35,814 bases of DNA. Origin: Pseudoxanthomonas mexicana (GTDB lineage: Bacteria; Pseudomonadota; Gammaproteobacteria; Xanthomonadales; Xanthomonadaceae). A program made the translations under genes and the position numbers. The notes under the pieces are model-generated. The model worked only from the letters and a program-made list of their open reading frames with translations. It was not told where the DNA came from and ran no database searches. The stretch covers positions 1 to 35,814 of the forward strand of contig NZ_LSIF01000106.1 in NCBI RefSeq assembly GCF_001556105.1. The letters run 5' to 3'. Shown in pieces: positions 24,983-33,747 of the stretch (the first letter of the stretch is position 1; the number at the start of each line of letters is the position of its first letter).

Positions 24983-27850
24983 ATGAAGTGCAAAACCAGC
25001 AAGCTGCGCGACGCGATCAGCCTCGCGCTCGTCGTCAGCGCATCCACGACGGGCGCCGCGTTCGCCCAGGAAGCCACGACCACCCTCGACAAGGTCGAGG
25101 TGACCGGTTCGCGCATCAAGCGCACCGACGTGGAAACGTCCCAGCCGGTATTCAGCCTGAGCCGTGAGGACATCCAGGCGCAGGGTTTGACCTCCATCGG
25201 CGACGTCATCCAGAACCTGACCTCGAACGGTACGGCGCTCAACACCAACTACAACAATGGCGGCAACGGCGAGACGCGAGTCTCCCTGCGTAACCTGGGC
25301 GCGCAGCGCACGCTGGTGCTGGTCAACGGGCGCCGCTGGGTGGCCGGTACCGGTCTGGGCGGCGCCACCGACCTGAACACGATTCCGACCGCTGCCGTCG
25401 AACGCATCGAAGTGCTGAAGGATGGCGCCTCGGCCATCTACGGTTCCGACGCCATCGCGGGCGTGGTCAACGTTATCCTGCGTACCGATTTCGACGGCGC
25501 GGAAGCGAACGCGTACTACGGCCAGTTCCGGCAGGGCGACGGTACGCGTGAATCCTACGACATCACCATCGGCAGCTCGGGCGAGCGCTTCAGCTCGATG
25601 TTCGGTGCGTCGTACGTGAAAGAAAATCCGGTCATGGCGGGCGATCGCGAGATCTCCGCGGTACCGGTCTTCGGTACGGGCCTCGCCCGCGGCAGCAGCA
25701 CGAGCCCGAACGGTCGCTTCGCACTCTGCTCCGGCGCCTTCACCCCGGGGACCTGCTCGGTCGGTGAAACCCGTCCGAACGGCACGGCTGGCCAGTTCGG
25801 CTACAACGAAGGCCAGACCCCGGCGCAGTGGCGCCCGTGGGGTGCAGGCGTAAATGACATCTACAACTATGCGCCGGACAACTATCTGGTGACGCCGCAG
25901 GAGCGCAAGTCGATCTTCGGCCAGGCCTCGTTCGACATCACCGATAACGTGCGCTTCACCACCACCGGCACCTACAACAACCGCAAGTCCGAGCAGCTGC
26001 TGGCTGCGATGCCCATCGTGCTGGGCACCGGCCCTGGCGCCGGCGTGCAGGCTCGCACGCTGTCCATCAGCCCGAACAGCATCTACAACCCGTTCGGCCA
26101 GACGGTGTCGCGCATCCAGCGTCGCGCTGTCGAGACCGGTGGCCGCAGCTTCCGCCAGAACGTCGACACGTTCGGCTTCGTGGGCGCACTGGAAGGCAAC
26201 TTCGAGCTCGCAGACCGTTACTTCGCGTGGGACGTGGGCTACAGCTACGGCCGCAACGACCAGAACGACACCACCGACGGCCTGTTCAACATCCTGGCCC
26301 TGCGCAACGCGCTGGGTCCGTCGTTCCGCGATGGCAACGGTGTTGCACGCTGCGGTACCGCCGGCAACGTGCTCGACGGCTGCGTTCCGCTGAACCTGCT
26401 GGGTGGCGTGGGCTCGATCACGCCGGAAATGCTGGCCTACTCGACCTTCGTGGCGCACGACGAGTACCAGTACACGATGAAGCAGTGGTTCGCCAACCTG
26501 TCCGGCGAAATCGTCGAACTGCCGGGTGGCATGCTGGCATTCGCGGCCGGCGTGGAACGCCGCAGCGAATCCGGCTACGACTCTCCGGATGCCCTGATCA
26601 ATTCGGGCAACACCACGGGCAATGCGCGCACGGCTACCTCCGGCAAGTACTCGCTGAGCGAGGTCTACCTGGAACTCTCAGCGCCGCTGCTGCGTGATGT
26701 GTTCCTGGCCAAGGAACTGGAACTGAGCATCGCCTCCCGTTTCTCGGACTACGACACGTTCGGCAACACCCTGAACAGCAAGTTCGGCTTCAAGTGGAAG
26801 CCGATCGAAGACCTGATGGTCCGCGGCAGCTGGGCCGAAGGCTTCCGCGCTCCGTCGATCGCCGAACTGTACGCCGGCGTGGCCGACTCGTTCGCTCCGA
26901 TCGCTGATCCTTGCTCCACCACGTTCGGCGGTGGCTACAACGTCCTGACCGCAGACCAGCGCGCGCGCTGCCATGCACAAGGCGTGCCGGTCGGCGGCTA
27001 TGACCAGGGCAACTCGCAGATCCGCATCAGCGTGGGCGGCAACCCCAACCTGCAGCCGGAAACCTCGACCAGCAAGACATTGGGCCTGGTGTGGAGCCCG
27101 TCCTTCATCTCCGGCTTCGACGTGTCGCTGGACTGGTGGAACATCGCCATCAAGAACGGCGTCATCACCCGTTCCGGCCAGTTCATCCTCGATGCTTGCA
27201 TCGAAGACGGCAATGCGCAGGCGTGCTCGCTGTACAACCGCAATGCCAGTGGCGCCATCGACACGCTGCTGTCGTCCGGCCTGAACTCGGCCCAGATCGA
27301 AGCCGAAGGCTACGACCTGACGTTCAACTACCGCCTGCCTAACACCCAGTGGGGTTCCTTCTCCTTCAACCTGGACAACTCGTACTACTCCAGCTACGAA
27401 GAAGACCGCGATGGTGACAACCGGGTTGGCGAGTATGTCGACGGCGCCAACCGCTGGCGCATCCGCTCCAACCTGCTGGCCCGTTGGGAACTCGGGGACT
27501 GGGGTGCCACGTACAGCGGGCGCTTCTACTCCCGCCAGGAAGAGCAGTGCCCGCTCTACTACAACGACTACGGGTTCGGCGAGCTGTGCAGCGACGCCAT
27601 CCTCGGCCCTGGCGAAGACGGTGGCGTGGATGTGGTCCAGGCCGGCTCGAAGAACACGATCGGCGGCGCGACGTACCACGACATCAGCGCCTACTGGAAG
27701 GCACCGTGGAATGCCAAGATCACGCTCGGCGTGAACAACGCGTTCGACAAGACCCCGCCGACCTCGTATTCGACGTTCGCCAACTCGTTTGACCCGTCGT
27801 ACCGCATCAACGGCCGTTTCTTCTACATGCAGTACAACCAGAAGTTCTGA
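24983..27850 (+). CDS. TonB-dependent outer-membrane receptor 2
   Basis: A 955-residue paralogue of receptor 1. The N-terminus KTSKLRDAISLAL echoes KTTKLREAISFAL of receptor 1, and the signal peptide ends near residue 28 (AFAQ). A TonB-box-like LDKVEVTGSRIK and the plug (SIGDVIQNL, RNLGAQRTLVLVNGRRW, VERIEVLKDGASAIYGSDAIAGVVNV) follow. The barrel ends in MQYNQKF. No STN domain. Several cysteine pairs in the barrel loops (for example DACIEDGNAQACSLY) suggest disulfide-stapled extracellular loops. The frame is open upstream of the ATG at 24983, but the promoter element lies there and the ribosome-binding site decides the start. Ligand unknown. Confidence 0.95.
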   Translation: MKCKTSKLRDAISLALVVSASTTGAAFAQEATTTLDKVEVTGSRIKRTDVETSQPVFSLSREDIQAQGLTSIGDVIQNLTSNGTALNTNYNNGGNGETRVSLRNLGAQRTLVLVNGRRWVAGTGLGGATDLNTIPTAAVERIEVLKDGASAIYGSDAIAGVVNVILRTDFDGAEANAYYGQFRQGDGTRESYDITIGSSGERFSSMFGASYVKENPVMAGDREISAVPVFGTGLARGSSTSPNGRFALCSGAFTPGTCSVGETRPNGTAGQFGYNEGQTPAQWRPWGAGVNDIYNYAPDNYLVTPQERKSIFGQASFDITDNVRFTTTGTYNNRKSEQLLAAMPIVLGTGPGAGVQARTLSISPNSIYNPFGQTVSRIQRRAVETGGRSFRQNVDTFGFVGALEGNFELADRYFAWDVGYSYGRNDQNDTTDGLFNILALRNALGPSFRDGNGVARCGTAGNVLDGCVPLNLLGGVGSITPEMLAYSTFVAHDEYQYTMKQWFANLSGEIVELPGGMLAFAAGVERRSESGYDSPDALINSGNTTGNARTATSGKYSLSEVYLELSAPLLRDVFLAKELELSIASRFSDYDTFGNTLNSKFGFKWKPIEDLMVRGSWAEGFRAPSIAELYAGVADSFAPIADPCSTTFGGGYNVLTADQRARCHAQGVPVGGYDQGNSQIRISVGGNPNLQPETSTSKTLGLVWSPSFISGFDVSLDWWNIAIKNGVITRSGQFILDACIEDGNAQACSLYNRNASGAIDTLLSSGLNSAQIEAEGYDLTFNYRLPNTQWGSFSFNLDNSYYSSYEEDRDGDNRVGEYVDGANRWRIRSNLLARWELGDWGATYSGRFYSRQEEQCPLYYNDYGFGELCSDAILGPGEDGGVDVVQAGSKNTIGGATYHDISAYWKAPWNAKITLGVNNAFDKTPPTSYSTFANSFDPSYRINGRFFYMQYNQKF

Positions 27851-27870
27851 TCTGGTCCAAGCGCAACAGA

Positions 27871-27898
27871 CTACGGCCCTTCGGGGCCGTAGTTTTTT
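27871..27898 (+). terminator. Intrinsic terminator after TonB receptor 2
   Basis: CTACGGCCC pairs perfectly over 9 bases with GGGCCGTAG around a TTCG tetraloop, followed by six T. It lies before the oxygenase gene, so the oxygenase would rely on read-through or its own promoter. Confidence 0.95.
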
Positions 27899-27925
27899 CT
27901 GCACGTCTCACCGAGGTGATCCGCC

Positions 27926-28591
27926 ATGTCCGTGCAACTTGCTTCCATCTTCGCGGTACCCGTCGGCCAAAGCCTCATGCCGGATGCGGATGCACTGAAC
28001 CGTGAGCTGGAAGCGCTGTTGCTTGCGCGCGAGGCGGACCCGCAGGGGCGTTATCGCAACGCCAATCCTTCCCTGAAGCAGCAACCAGGCGTCTTCGAAA
28101 GCGAGTTCGACCTCTTCGCCTGGCCCGAACCCTGCATCAAGCAACTCCGTGCGTTCTGCTGGGCGATGCTGGGCGATGTGATCCAGCAGGCGAACGGCTA
28201 CGCGAAGGAGGACCTCCAGCGATTGGAAATCTTCTCGCACACGTGGTTCCACGTGACCCGGCAAGGCGGGCTCACCATCATGCATTCGCACCCGATGGCG
28301 TCATGGTCGGGCGTGTACTGCGTCAGTCCGGGGGATCCGGTGCCCGACAGGCCGGAATCGGGCGTGCTGCGATTCCATAATCCCCATGGCTACAGCAACT
28401 ACTTCATGGATCCGGGCAACGCGCACTTCAAGCCGCCTTACCATCATGGCAGCTGGTCCTTCGCGCTGCAGCCCGGACAGCTCGTGCTGTTTCCTTCCTG
28501 GCTGCAACACGAGGTCTTGCCTTATCACGGCGAATCGCCACGCATCACGGTGGCCTTCAACTGCTGGTTCGGCAGCAAGCGCGCCGGCTGA
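27926..28591 (+). CDS. Putative 2OG-Fe(II) oxygenase (PF13759-like)
   Basis: A 221-residue cytoplasmic protein similar in pattern to the putative 2OG-Fe(II) oxygenase family PF13759 (TIGR02466). The double-stranded beta-helix core shows TIMHSHPMASWSGVYCV (~117-133), FPSWLQHEVLPY (189-200) and RITVAFN (206-212). Likely iron ligands are His120/His122 and His195; Arg206 may bind 2-oxoglutarate. These enzymes hydroxylate proteins or small molecules; no substrate is known for this group. Only 27 bases separate it from the receptor 2 terminator. It ends exactly where the opposing TPR-sulfotransferase ends. This neighbourhood (TonB receptor, oxygenase, sulfotransferase) hints at a joint role. Confidence 0.82.
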   Translation: MSVQLASIFAVPVGQSLMPDADALNRELEALLLAREADPQGRYRNANPSLKQQPGVFESEFDLFAWPEPCIKQLRAFCWAMLGDVIQQANGYAKEDLQRLEIFSHTWFHVTRQGGLTIMHSHPMASWSGVYCVSPGDPVPDRPESGVLRFHNPHGYSNYFMDPGNAHFKPPYHHGSWSFALQPGQLVLFPSWLQHEVLPYHGESPRITVAFNCWFGSKRAG

Positions 28592-30163
28592 TCAGGATTG
28601 CAGCGGGGACAACCCCACCCGTAGCGGCTGCAACTGGGCTTCATAGTGGCGCCACACCATGCCGCGATCGCGCCGGATGCCCTGCCGCGCCAACGCCGCG
28701 CTTGCGGTCGCCACACGCCCGCCGCTGCGCGACACATCCGCGATCGACGCCTGGTAGCTCAAGCCGCAGTACTCCGCCACGCGCTGACCGACCGCGTCCG
28801 GCGCGGAGACCAGTTCGTCGTAGTTCACCTGCAGGATGCGCCCAGGCAACACATCGAGCCAATGCTGCATCAGGCGACGGTACTGCAGGTAGAAATGCGC
28901 GAGCTCAGCCTGGTCGTAGGAGTAGGTCGCCACGCCGGCGAACAGCGTGCGCAGGTTGGAGAAACAGGTATCCATCGGGTCGCGCACCAGGTTGATGATC
29001 CTGGCCTGGGGCAGCGCCTTGGCGATCAACCCGATGTTCCAGAAATTCATGGGCAGCTTCTCGGTGAAGAAGGGCTTGCCCCGGCTCAGCCAGCGCGCCG
29101 ACTCGGCATACCCTCGCGCGATGCCTTCCATGTCCATGCCGGGCAGCTTGGCCAGGACATGGGCATCCCAGCGGTTGGCGTAATGATGATCCGCCGCGAG
29201 CCGGACCTGTGCATCGAAGGCACCCGTTTCTCCGGCATCGGCAACGTTGGAGTGGCCTGACAGCATGCGCTCCAGCAGCGTGGTGCCCGAACGATGCATG
29301 CCGAGGATGAAGATCGGTACCGCGGGTTGCTCGACAGCGACCTCGCTGCGCAGGAATGCGGCATCGAACGTGGCGATGGCGTCATCCACCAGCGATGCAT
29401 CCTCTGCGGGCGAATACTCCACATGCGTACGTTTGACGCGGCACCCGCGCTGCAGTGCCGACCACGCGCCCGCATGATCGCCGATGTCATGGAGCTCCTT
29501 GTGGAGTCCGAAACCCAGATAGACCTCGCCTTCCTTGCCGGGCGTGGCCTCGGCGAGCTGCCGACGCAAGCGGTCCACGTGATTCGATTCCGGCGTCTGG
29601 GTGCGGACGCTCGCCAGCATCCAGGCATTCTGGTAGAGCCGGGGATCGGCCTTCAGCGACTGCTCGTAGCGCAGTTCGGCCATGTCGGGTTCGCCGGAAA
29701 ACAGGTGCAGGTTTCCGCGGACATACAGTGCGGGGGCGCAGTTGGGGTCGCGCTGCACCGTGCGTTCCGCAAGCCGGACGGCCGCCTCATGGGCGCCGAT
29801 GGAGCCCAGCATCACCACGGCCCTCGCGAGGACATGCGGCGGCGCCGACTCGGCGAACCGGGTGTCCGCCAGGCAACGCTCCAACGCGTCGAACTCGTTG
29901 AAGAAGCGCAGCCGCTGCGCGACACCGTACGTGATGCCCGGATGCACGGACGGGATACTCGCGCCCCGCATCAGCACCTCATGCGCAAGCACGTGCTTCC
30001 CTTCACGCGAATACAGCGTGGACAGGCCGATCAGCGACGGCACGTGGCGGGGATCAAGCTTCAAGGCGCCGAGGTATGCCGCTTCCGCCACCGACCATTG
30101 CTTGCGGTCCGTCGCGGTTTCACCCTGCATCCACAGTTTGTCTGCGCTCACCGTCCCCGTCAT
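28592..30163 (-). CDS. TPR-repeat sulfotransferase
   Basis: A 523-residue two-part protein. The first ~270 residues are helical TPR-type repeats (WSVAEAAYLGALKLDPRHVP; AAVRLAERTVQRDPNCAPAL; ELRYEQSLKADPRLY), a protein- or peptide-binding scaffold. The rest is a sulfotransferase that uses PAPS: the 5'-phosphosulfate loop GMHRSGTTLLERML (288-301) and the 3'-phosphate block RDPMDTCFSN (394-403). The catalytic domain is closest in style to tyrosylprotein sulfotransferases and RaxST. A peptide or protein acceptor is plausible but unproven. No signal peptide is seen, so it should be cytoplasmic. The ATG at 30163 is preferred over an in-frame GTG four codons upstream. Confidence 0.88.
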   Translation of the reverse strand: MTGTVSADKLWMQGETATDRKQWSVAEAAYLGALKLDPRHVPSLIGLSTLYSREGKHVLAHEVLMRGASIPSVHPGITYGVAQRLRFFNEFDALERCLADTRFAESAPPHVLARAVVMLGSIGAHEAAVRLAERTVQRDPNCAPALYVRGNLHLFSGEPDMAELRYEQSLKADPRLYQNAWMLASVRTQTPESNHVDRLRRQLAEATPGKEGEVYLGFGLHKELHDIGDHAGAWSALQRGCRVKRTHVEYSPAEDASLVDDAIATFDAAFLRSEVAVEQPAVPIFILGMHRSGTTLLERMLSGHSNVADAGETGAFDAQVRLAADHHYANRWDAHVLAKLPGMDMEGIARGYAESARWLSRGKPFFTEKLPMNFWNIGLIAKALPQARIINLVRDPMDTCFSNLRTLFAGVATYSYDQAELAHFYLQYRRLMQHWLDVLPGRILQVNYDELVSAPDAVGQRVAEYCGLSYQASIADVSRSGGRVATASAALARQGIRRDRGMVWRHYEAQLQPLRVGLSPLQS

Positions 30164-30381
30164 TCCCGCCCACACCTGTTCAGTTGATCGATTGCGTGCA
30201 CCGATCCCCTCGTCGTGATGACGGCGGGGCTGGAGACGTCGCTAGTGTAAGGGGTGCGATCCATGGCAGGCACACCCCCGCATGGACATGCTGCCCTCGC
30301 CTCTCTGCCGCGCCAGCGCGCGGGGCGGACGCCGCACCGGACAGGATCCTGTGGGCATGGAGCACGCTTGCCGGCGCCGCC
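30164..30381 (-). other. Gap between the two sulfotransferase-type genes
   Basis: These 218 bases hold no convincing gene. A 61-codon minus-strand frame (30180-30365) has random-looking Arg/Ala/Pro composition and no ribosome-binding site. A TACACT box (about 30243-30248 on the minus strand) could be a -10 for the TPR-sulfotransferase, without a good -35. Confidence 0.4.
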
Positions 30382-31413
30382 TTACTCGTCGGCCAGCAGT
30401 GCGCCTGCCTGCAACGCGGGCAGTACGTACTGCGCCGCCCAGCGCAAGGCCTGCGTCACTTCGTTGCGATAGGTGCTGCGCAACAGGGCATGCTCCTGGT
30501 CGCGCATCCGGGCGTCGTAGGGCCGACTGGTGGCCTTCGAATGCGATCCGGCGAGGACGCGGACATGCATGCGCAAGGCGTCTTCGGGCAACGTCAAGCC
30601 GAGGAAGGCCGCCGTCGATACCGTGCCATCTTCGATCTCCGCACTCAGGCACGACCACTCCAGCACCTGCAGGCGATCGCCGCAGGTCGTGCGCAGGTCG
30701 GCGACCAGTTCGCGCTGCGCCGCCCACTGCAACGCCGCGGCGGCCAGGATCGACGGCGGCTGCAGCGCCTCCGGCGGAAGGCGTGCGGCAAGCGTCCCTG
30801 CCCGCAGCGCACGCTGGACGAGCAGCGGCACCTTCGACAGCGTCTCTTCGGTCTTCTTGAGGTGCGATACGAGAAAGTCTTCAAGCCGCGACGTCAGCAA
30901 CACCGCGTTCGCGTCGGGAACGGCGTCCATCGCCTGGCGGGCGATGTTCAATGCCGCATGCGTCGGCTTCAGGACGACACGACCATCGGGACGCCATGGG
31001 CGCGACAGCAAGCGGATGACGGGCGGCAACCACCGCGACACTTCTTGGCCGCCGTCCGCGAAATCCGACAGCCTGCGCAGCACCAGTGGTTCGCGCAACG
31101 CCACGCTGTAGGGAGGAAGATGCAGCAGGCGGGCAAGCAGGGTCGAACCGCAGAAGGAGGTGTGCCACAACCATGCCGGCCGGTGCCCCGATGGCGGCAG
31201 GCATGCCAGTGGCGCCAGCGGCGTCAGTGCCTGCGGCCTTCCCTCCGCCGGCATCCTCGGGTCCAGGAAAACGCTTGCCTGTATCAAGGCTTCATCGCAG
31301 CGCAACCACTGCATGCGCCCGCCTGCCAGATCCACGTCGAAAGGCAGCCACGCCGCATCATCGGGATCGACGGGCGCAAGCATGTCCAGCACGGAAGCAG
31401 GGGGGGATGCCAT
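30382..31413 (-). CDS. Sulfotransferase-like P-loop protein
   Basis: A 343-residue protein. A PAPS-loop-like segment HTSFCGSTLLARLL (84-97) corresponds to the 5'-phosphosulfate loop. VVLKPTHAALN (147-157) and LLTSRLEDFLVS (172-183) follow at the distance of the 3'-phosphate-binding block, with Arg176 and Ser183 in the expected places. Overall similarity is looser than in the TPR-sulfotransferase, and a specific family cannot be named. The ATG at 31413 is preferred to a GTG one codon earlier. It lies 218 bases upstream of the TPR-sulfotransferase on the same strand, so the two may form a transcription unit. Possible alternative: a non-catalytic partner or an enzyme for another nucleotide-linked group. 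Confidence 0.68.
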   Translation of the reverse strand: MASPPASVLDMLAPVDPDDAAWLPFDVDLAGGRMQWLRCDEALIQASVFLDPRMPAEGRPQALTPLAPLACLPPSGHRPAWLWHTSFCGSTLLARLLHLPPYSVALREPLVLRRLSDFADGGQEVSRWLPPVIRLLSRPWRPDGRVVLKPTHAALNIARQAMDAVPDANAVLLTSRLEDFLVSHLKKTEETLSKVPLLVQRALRAGTLAARLPPEALQPPSILAAAALQWAAQRELVADLRTTCGDRLQVLEWSCLSAEIEDGTVSTAAFLGLTLPEDALRMHVRVLAGSHSKATSRPYDARMRDQEHALLRSTYRNEVTQALRWAAQYVLPALQAGALLADE

Positions 31414-31529
31414 CACGGCGGGCGACTCGAAGGGATCGCCATCCTAGCGGAGATGCGCGCGTGCACGAAGCGGTGATGCCGCCAGGACGCCGGTCGCATT
31501 CCTGGCGATTCGCGTGTCCCGACGTCGCG

Positions 31530-32426
31530 TCACTCCAGCCGCACTTCCGCGCTGCCCGAGAACGTCTCCAGGCTGACACGGCCACTGCCGCTGCCGTAGG
31601 TGGTGGAGAAGCTGGCGCCAGGGCCACGGCGCTTCTCGATGGTCACGCCGCTGGCCTTGAGGCTGCCACTGAAGCTCTCGCCGCCGACCTGCGCGGATAC
31701 GTCCCTGGGCAGGCGCAGCAGCAGGTCGCCGCTCACCGACTCCATGTTGATCTCGCCCGCCGGAGCCAAGGCGGTGCTCACTTCGGCGCGGCCGCTGACC
31801 GTGGTGGCACTGAGTTCGCGAACGCGTTCGCCGTTGACGACGACCTCGATGCGGCCGGAGACGGTTTCGGCCTCGATATCGCCACTCAAGCGACCGCGCA
31901 GCACGATCGAACCGCTGACCGTACTGACATCCACGTCCTCGCTGTTGAGCGTCAACGTGGCGTTGCCGCTCACCGTTTCCACCTCCGCCTTGCGCGGTGC
32001 GGCGGCCGCGAACACGCTGCCACTGACGCTGCTGATCGACAGTTCGCCGGATGCCACGCCGTTGACATGCACGTCGGCAGCGACCGACTCGATGTCCACG
32101 TCCGCGCGCACCGGCACCATCACCACCAGGTCGGTGGGGCCGGTCTTGTTGCCGCCCCAGCCACTGTTCTTGGGATAGCGCACCTCGATGTTGATCTGGT
32201 CGCGCGAGCCGTGGATCTCCAGGCGTTCCACGCCCTTCCCCAGCGTGCCGGTCACCTGCACCTCGTTGCGCTCCCAGCCGCGCACCTCGATGCGGCCCTT
32301 GATGTTGCTGATGTCGACGCGCCCACGCGCGTCGAGCGGGCGGGTTTCGTCGATGGCGCTCTGCGCGAGCGCGCTGGATGCCAGCAGTGCGGTGGCCAGC
32401 AACAGGACGAAGGAAGACGTACGCAT
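31530..32426 (-). CDS. Exported DUF4097 beta-strand repeat protein
   Basis: A 298-residue protein with a signal peptide (VLLLATALLASSALAQ). The body is a run of short repeats built round VSG (ISSVSGSV, VETVSGNA, VSTVSGSI, AETVSGRI, TTVSGRAEV, MESVSGDL). This is the DUF4097/putative adhesin fold, a right-handed parallel beta-solenoid. The exact function of the family is not established; members often sit in operons with ECF sigma factors. It begins ten bases after the anti-sigma gene on the same strand, so it is the third gene of that operon and probably part of the envelope response. Confidence 0.88.
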   Translation of the reverse strand: MRTSSFVLLLATALLASSALAQSAIDETRPLDARGRVDISNIKGRIEVRGWERNEVQVTGTLGKGVERLEIHGSRDQINIEVRYPKNSGWGGNKTGPTDLVVMVPVRADVDIESVAADVHVNGVASGELSISSVSGSVFAAAAPRKAEVETVSGNATLTLNSEDVDVSTVSGSIVLRGRLSGDIEAETVSGRIEVVVNGERVRELSATTVSGRAEVSTALAPAGEINMESVSGDLLLRLPRDVSAQVGGESFSGSLKASGVTIEKRRGPGASFSTTYGSGSGRVSLETFSGSAEVRLE

Positions 32427-32436
32427 GGGGAACTCC

Positions 32437-32922
32437 TCAGGTCATGACCGCGCGCTGGGTCAGTACCAGGCGTCGGGCGTAGGTGCGGCGCAGCTGCTCC
32501 AGCAGGAAGCGGGCGTTGGGATCGGTGGCGATGGCGTGGCGGATTTCGGCCGCGCTCTGGTCCAGCGCGTGCAGCGCCGGGGCGTAATCGGGCGACGCCT
32601 TGGCCTGCGTATCCATCTGCGCCAGGGCACCGGTGTAATCGCGCGTCATCGCCGCGGCCTCGCGCTGGATCAGCGCATCGCCGTCGGGCGCGCGCTGGAG
32701 CTGCCAGGTCACCGTGACGGCCAGCAGCACCGAGGCCGCCAAGGCAAAGGGCGCGACGCGACGGGGACGACGCGCCGATGCGACGGACGGCGCAGGCGCC
32801 GCCGCCAGCTTCGCGGCGATGTCGGGCCACAGGTCGCGGGAGGGCGGTGTGTCCTGACGCAAGGCACGCAACTGCCAGCGCAGCGCGTCATCGGACAGGG
32901 GGGTGGGATCGTGTGGGGTCAT
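32437..32922 (-). CDS. Putative membrane anti-sigma factor
   Basis: A 161-residue protein with a cytoplasmic N-terminus (DDALRWQLRALRQDTPPSRDLW), one membrane helix (~56-75, PFALAASVLLAVTVTWQL) and a ~85-residue periplasmic helical domain. There is no HxxxCxxC zinc motif. The anti-sigma call rests mainly on position: its start overlaps the sigma-factor stop by four bases (32919-32922). The topology is that of a membrane-bound anti-sigma factor released by envelope stress. Confidence 0.72.
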   Translation of the reverse strand: MTPHDPTPLSDDALRWQLRALRQDTPPSRDLWPDIAAKLAAAPAPSVASARRPRRVAPFALAASVLLAVTVTWQLQRAPDGDALIQREAAAMTRDYTGALAQMDTQAKASPDYAPALHALDQSAAEIRHAIATDPNARFLLEQLRRTYARRLVLTQRAVMT

Positions 32923-33509
32923 GCGTGTGCTCCTAAACGCTCGCGCAGCAAATGCCGCGCGCGGTGCAACTGGGCCTTCGAACTGCCGACCGCCATGCCC
33001 AGTTCGGCGGCGATCTCTTCGTGCTTCCAGCCTTCCACGTCGTACAGGACCAGCACGGCGCGGGCGCGAGGCGGCAACGTGGCCACCGCGCGTTCCAGAT
33101 CCATCGACAGGGCCGTGCCCTGCCCTGCGCTGTCGGCCAGGCCCAGCCCGTCCAGCGCATCCTCGTCATCATCGAAGCGAGGTCCGTTGCGACGGCCACG
33201 CAGTTCCATCAGCGCGGTGTTCACCGCCAGGCGGTGCAACCAGGTACTGAAGGCGCTTTCGAAGCGGAAGGCCGGCAGTGCCTGCCAGGCCCGCACGAAC
33301 GCCTCCTGCGTCAGGTCCTCCGCCCGCACGCCGTGCTGGCCCACCAGGCGCTGGATGACGCCATGGATGCGGCCGGCATGGCGCCGGTACAGCGCCTCGA
33401 AGGCCCGCATGTCGCCACCGGCGGCCGAACGCGCCAGGGCGGTGTCCTGGGCGGCGGCGTCCTCGGGGGCGAGGCTGTCGGAGAAAGGGTCGATCACGGC
33501 ATTCAGCAT
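32919..33509 (-). CDS. ECF-type RNA polymerase sigma factor (RpoE-like)
   Basis: A 196-residue sigma-70 family protein. Region 2 spans ~34-105 (AFEALYRRHAGRIHGVI, AEDLTQEAFVRAW, FSTWLHRLAVNTALMELR). Region 4 spans ~140-192 (VATLPPRARAVLVLYDVEGW, HEEIAAELGMAVGSSKAQLH). No region 3 is present, which defines the ECF group. The ATG at 33509 precedes the conserved part by ~25 residues; the frame stays open further upstream but without a better start. It heads the operon with the anti-sigma and DUF4097 genes. Autoregulation is usual for such operons, but I could not fix its target promoter. Confidence 0.92.
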   Translation of the reverse strand: MLNAVIDPFSDSLAPEDAAAQDTALARSAAGGDMRAFEALYRRHAGRIHGVIQRLVGQHGVRAEDLTQEAFVRAWQALPAFRFESAFSTWLHRLAVNTALMELRGRRNGPRFDDDEDALDGLGLADSAGQGTALSMDLERAVATLPPRARAVLVLYDVEGWKHEEIAAELGMAVGSSKAQLHRARHLLRERLGAHA

Positions 33510-33608
33510 ACTGACTACGATGCGGCCGGGTGCGCAGGGGTTTAGAGGCCCCAGATCTTTTTGCCTACGCTGGTTCACTCCACCGCAAAACCCTCTCCAT
33601 GCACGGAT

Positions 33609-33657
33609 CCCCTCTCCCCGTGCAACGGGGAGAGGGTGCCGAAGGCGGGTGAGGGGC
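33609..33657 (+). repeat. Palindromic intergenic repeat, copy A
   Basis: The core is a perfect 11-base hairpin: CCCTCTCCCCG (33610-33620), loop TGCAA, CGGGGAGAGGG (33626-33636). A tail GTGCCGAAGGCGGGTGAGGG follows. It matches copy B in reverse orientation and the partial copy at the window's right edge. Confidence 0.8.
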
Positions 33658-33747
33658 GAACGGCGTCCGGGGGCATGCGCGCCAGGACAAGATCCACATC
33701 ATCGATGGTCGACGACCTGCGGACGTACCCCTGACATATGCGCCGTC

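Noticed and set aside
21552..27850. Recent tandem duplication or assembly artefact of the receptors
   Set aside because: The two proteins share the plug region pattern but differ widely in the barrel and length, and each has its own promoter and a different terminator.
30180..30365. Small minus-strand frame between the sulfotransferases, considered as a modified-peptide precursor
   Set aside because: It contains no tyrosine, has no ribosome-binding site and random-looking composition, so it does not resemble a RaxX-like substrate.
33570..33580. ECF-type autoregulatory promoter (TGAACC box)
   Set aside because: The nearest possible -10 lies about 25 bases away, too far for the usual 15-17 base spacing.
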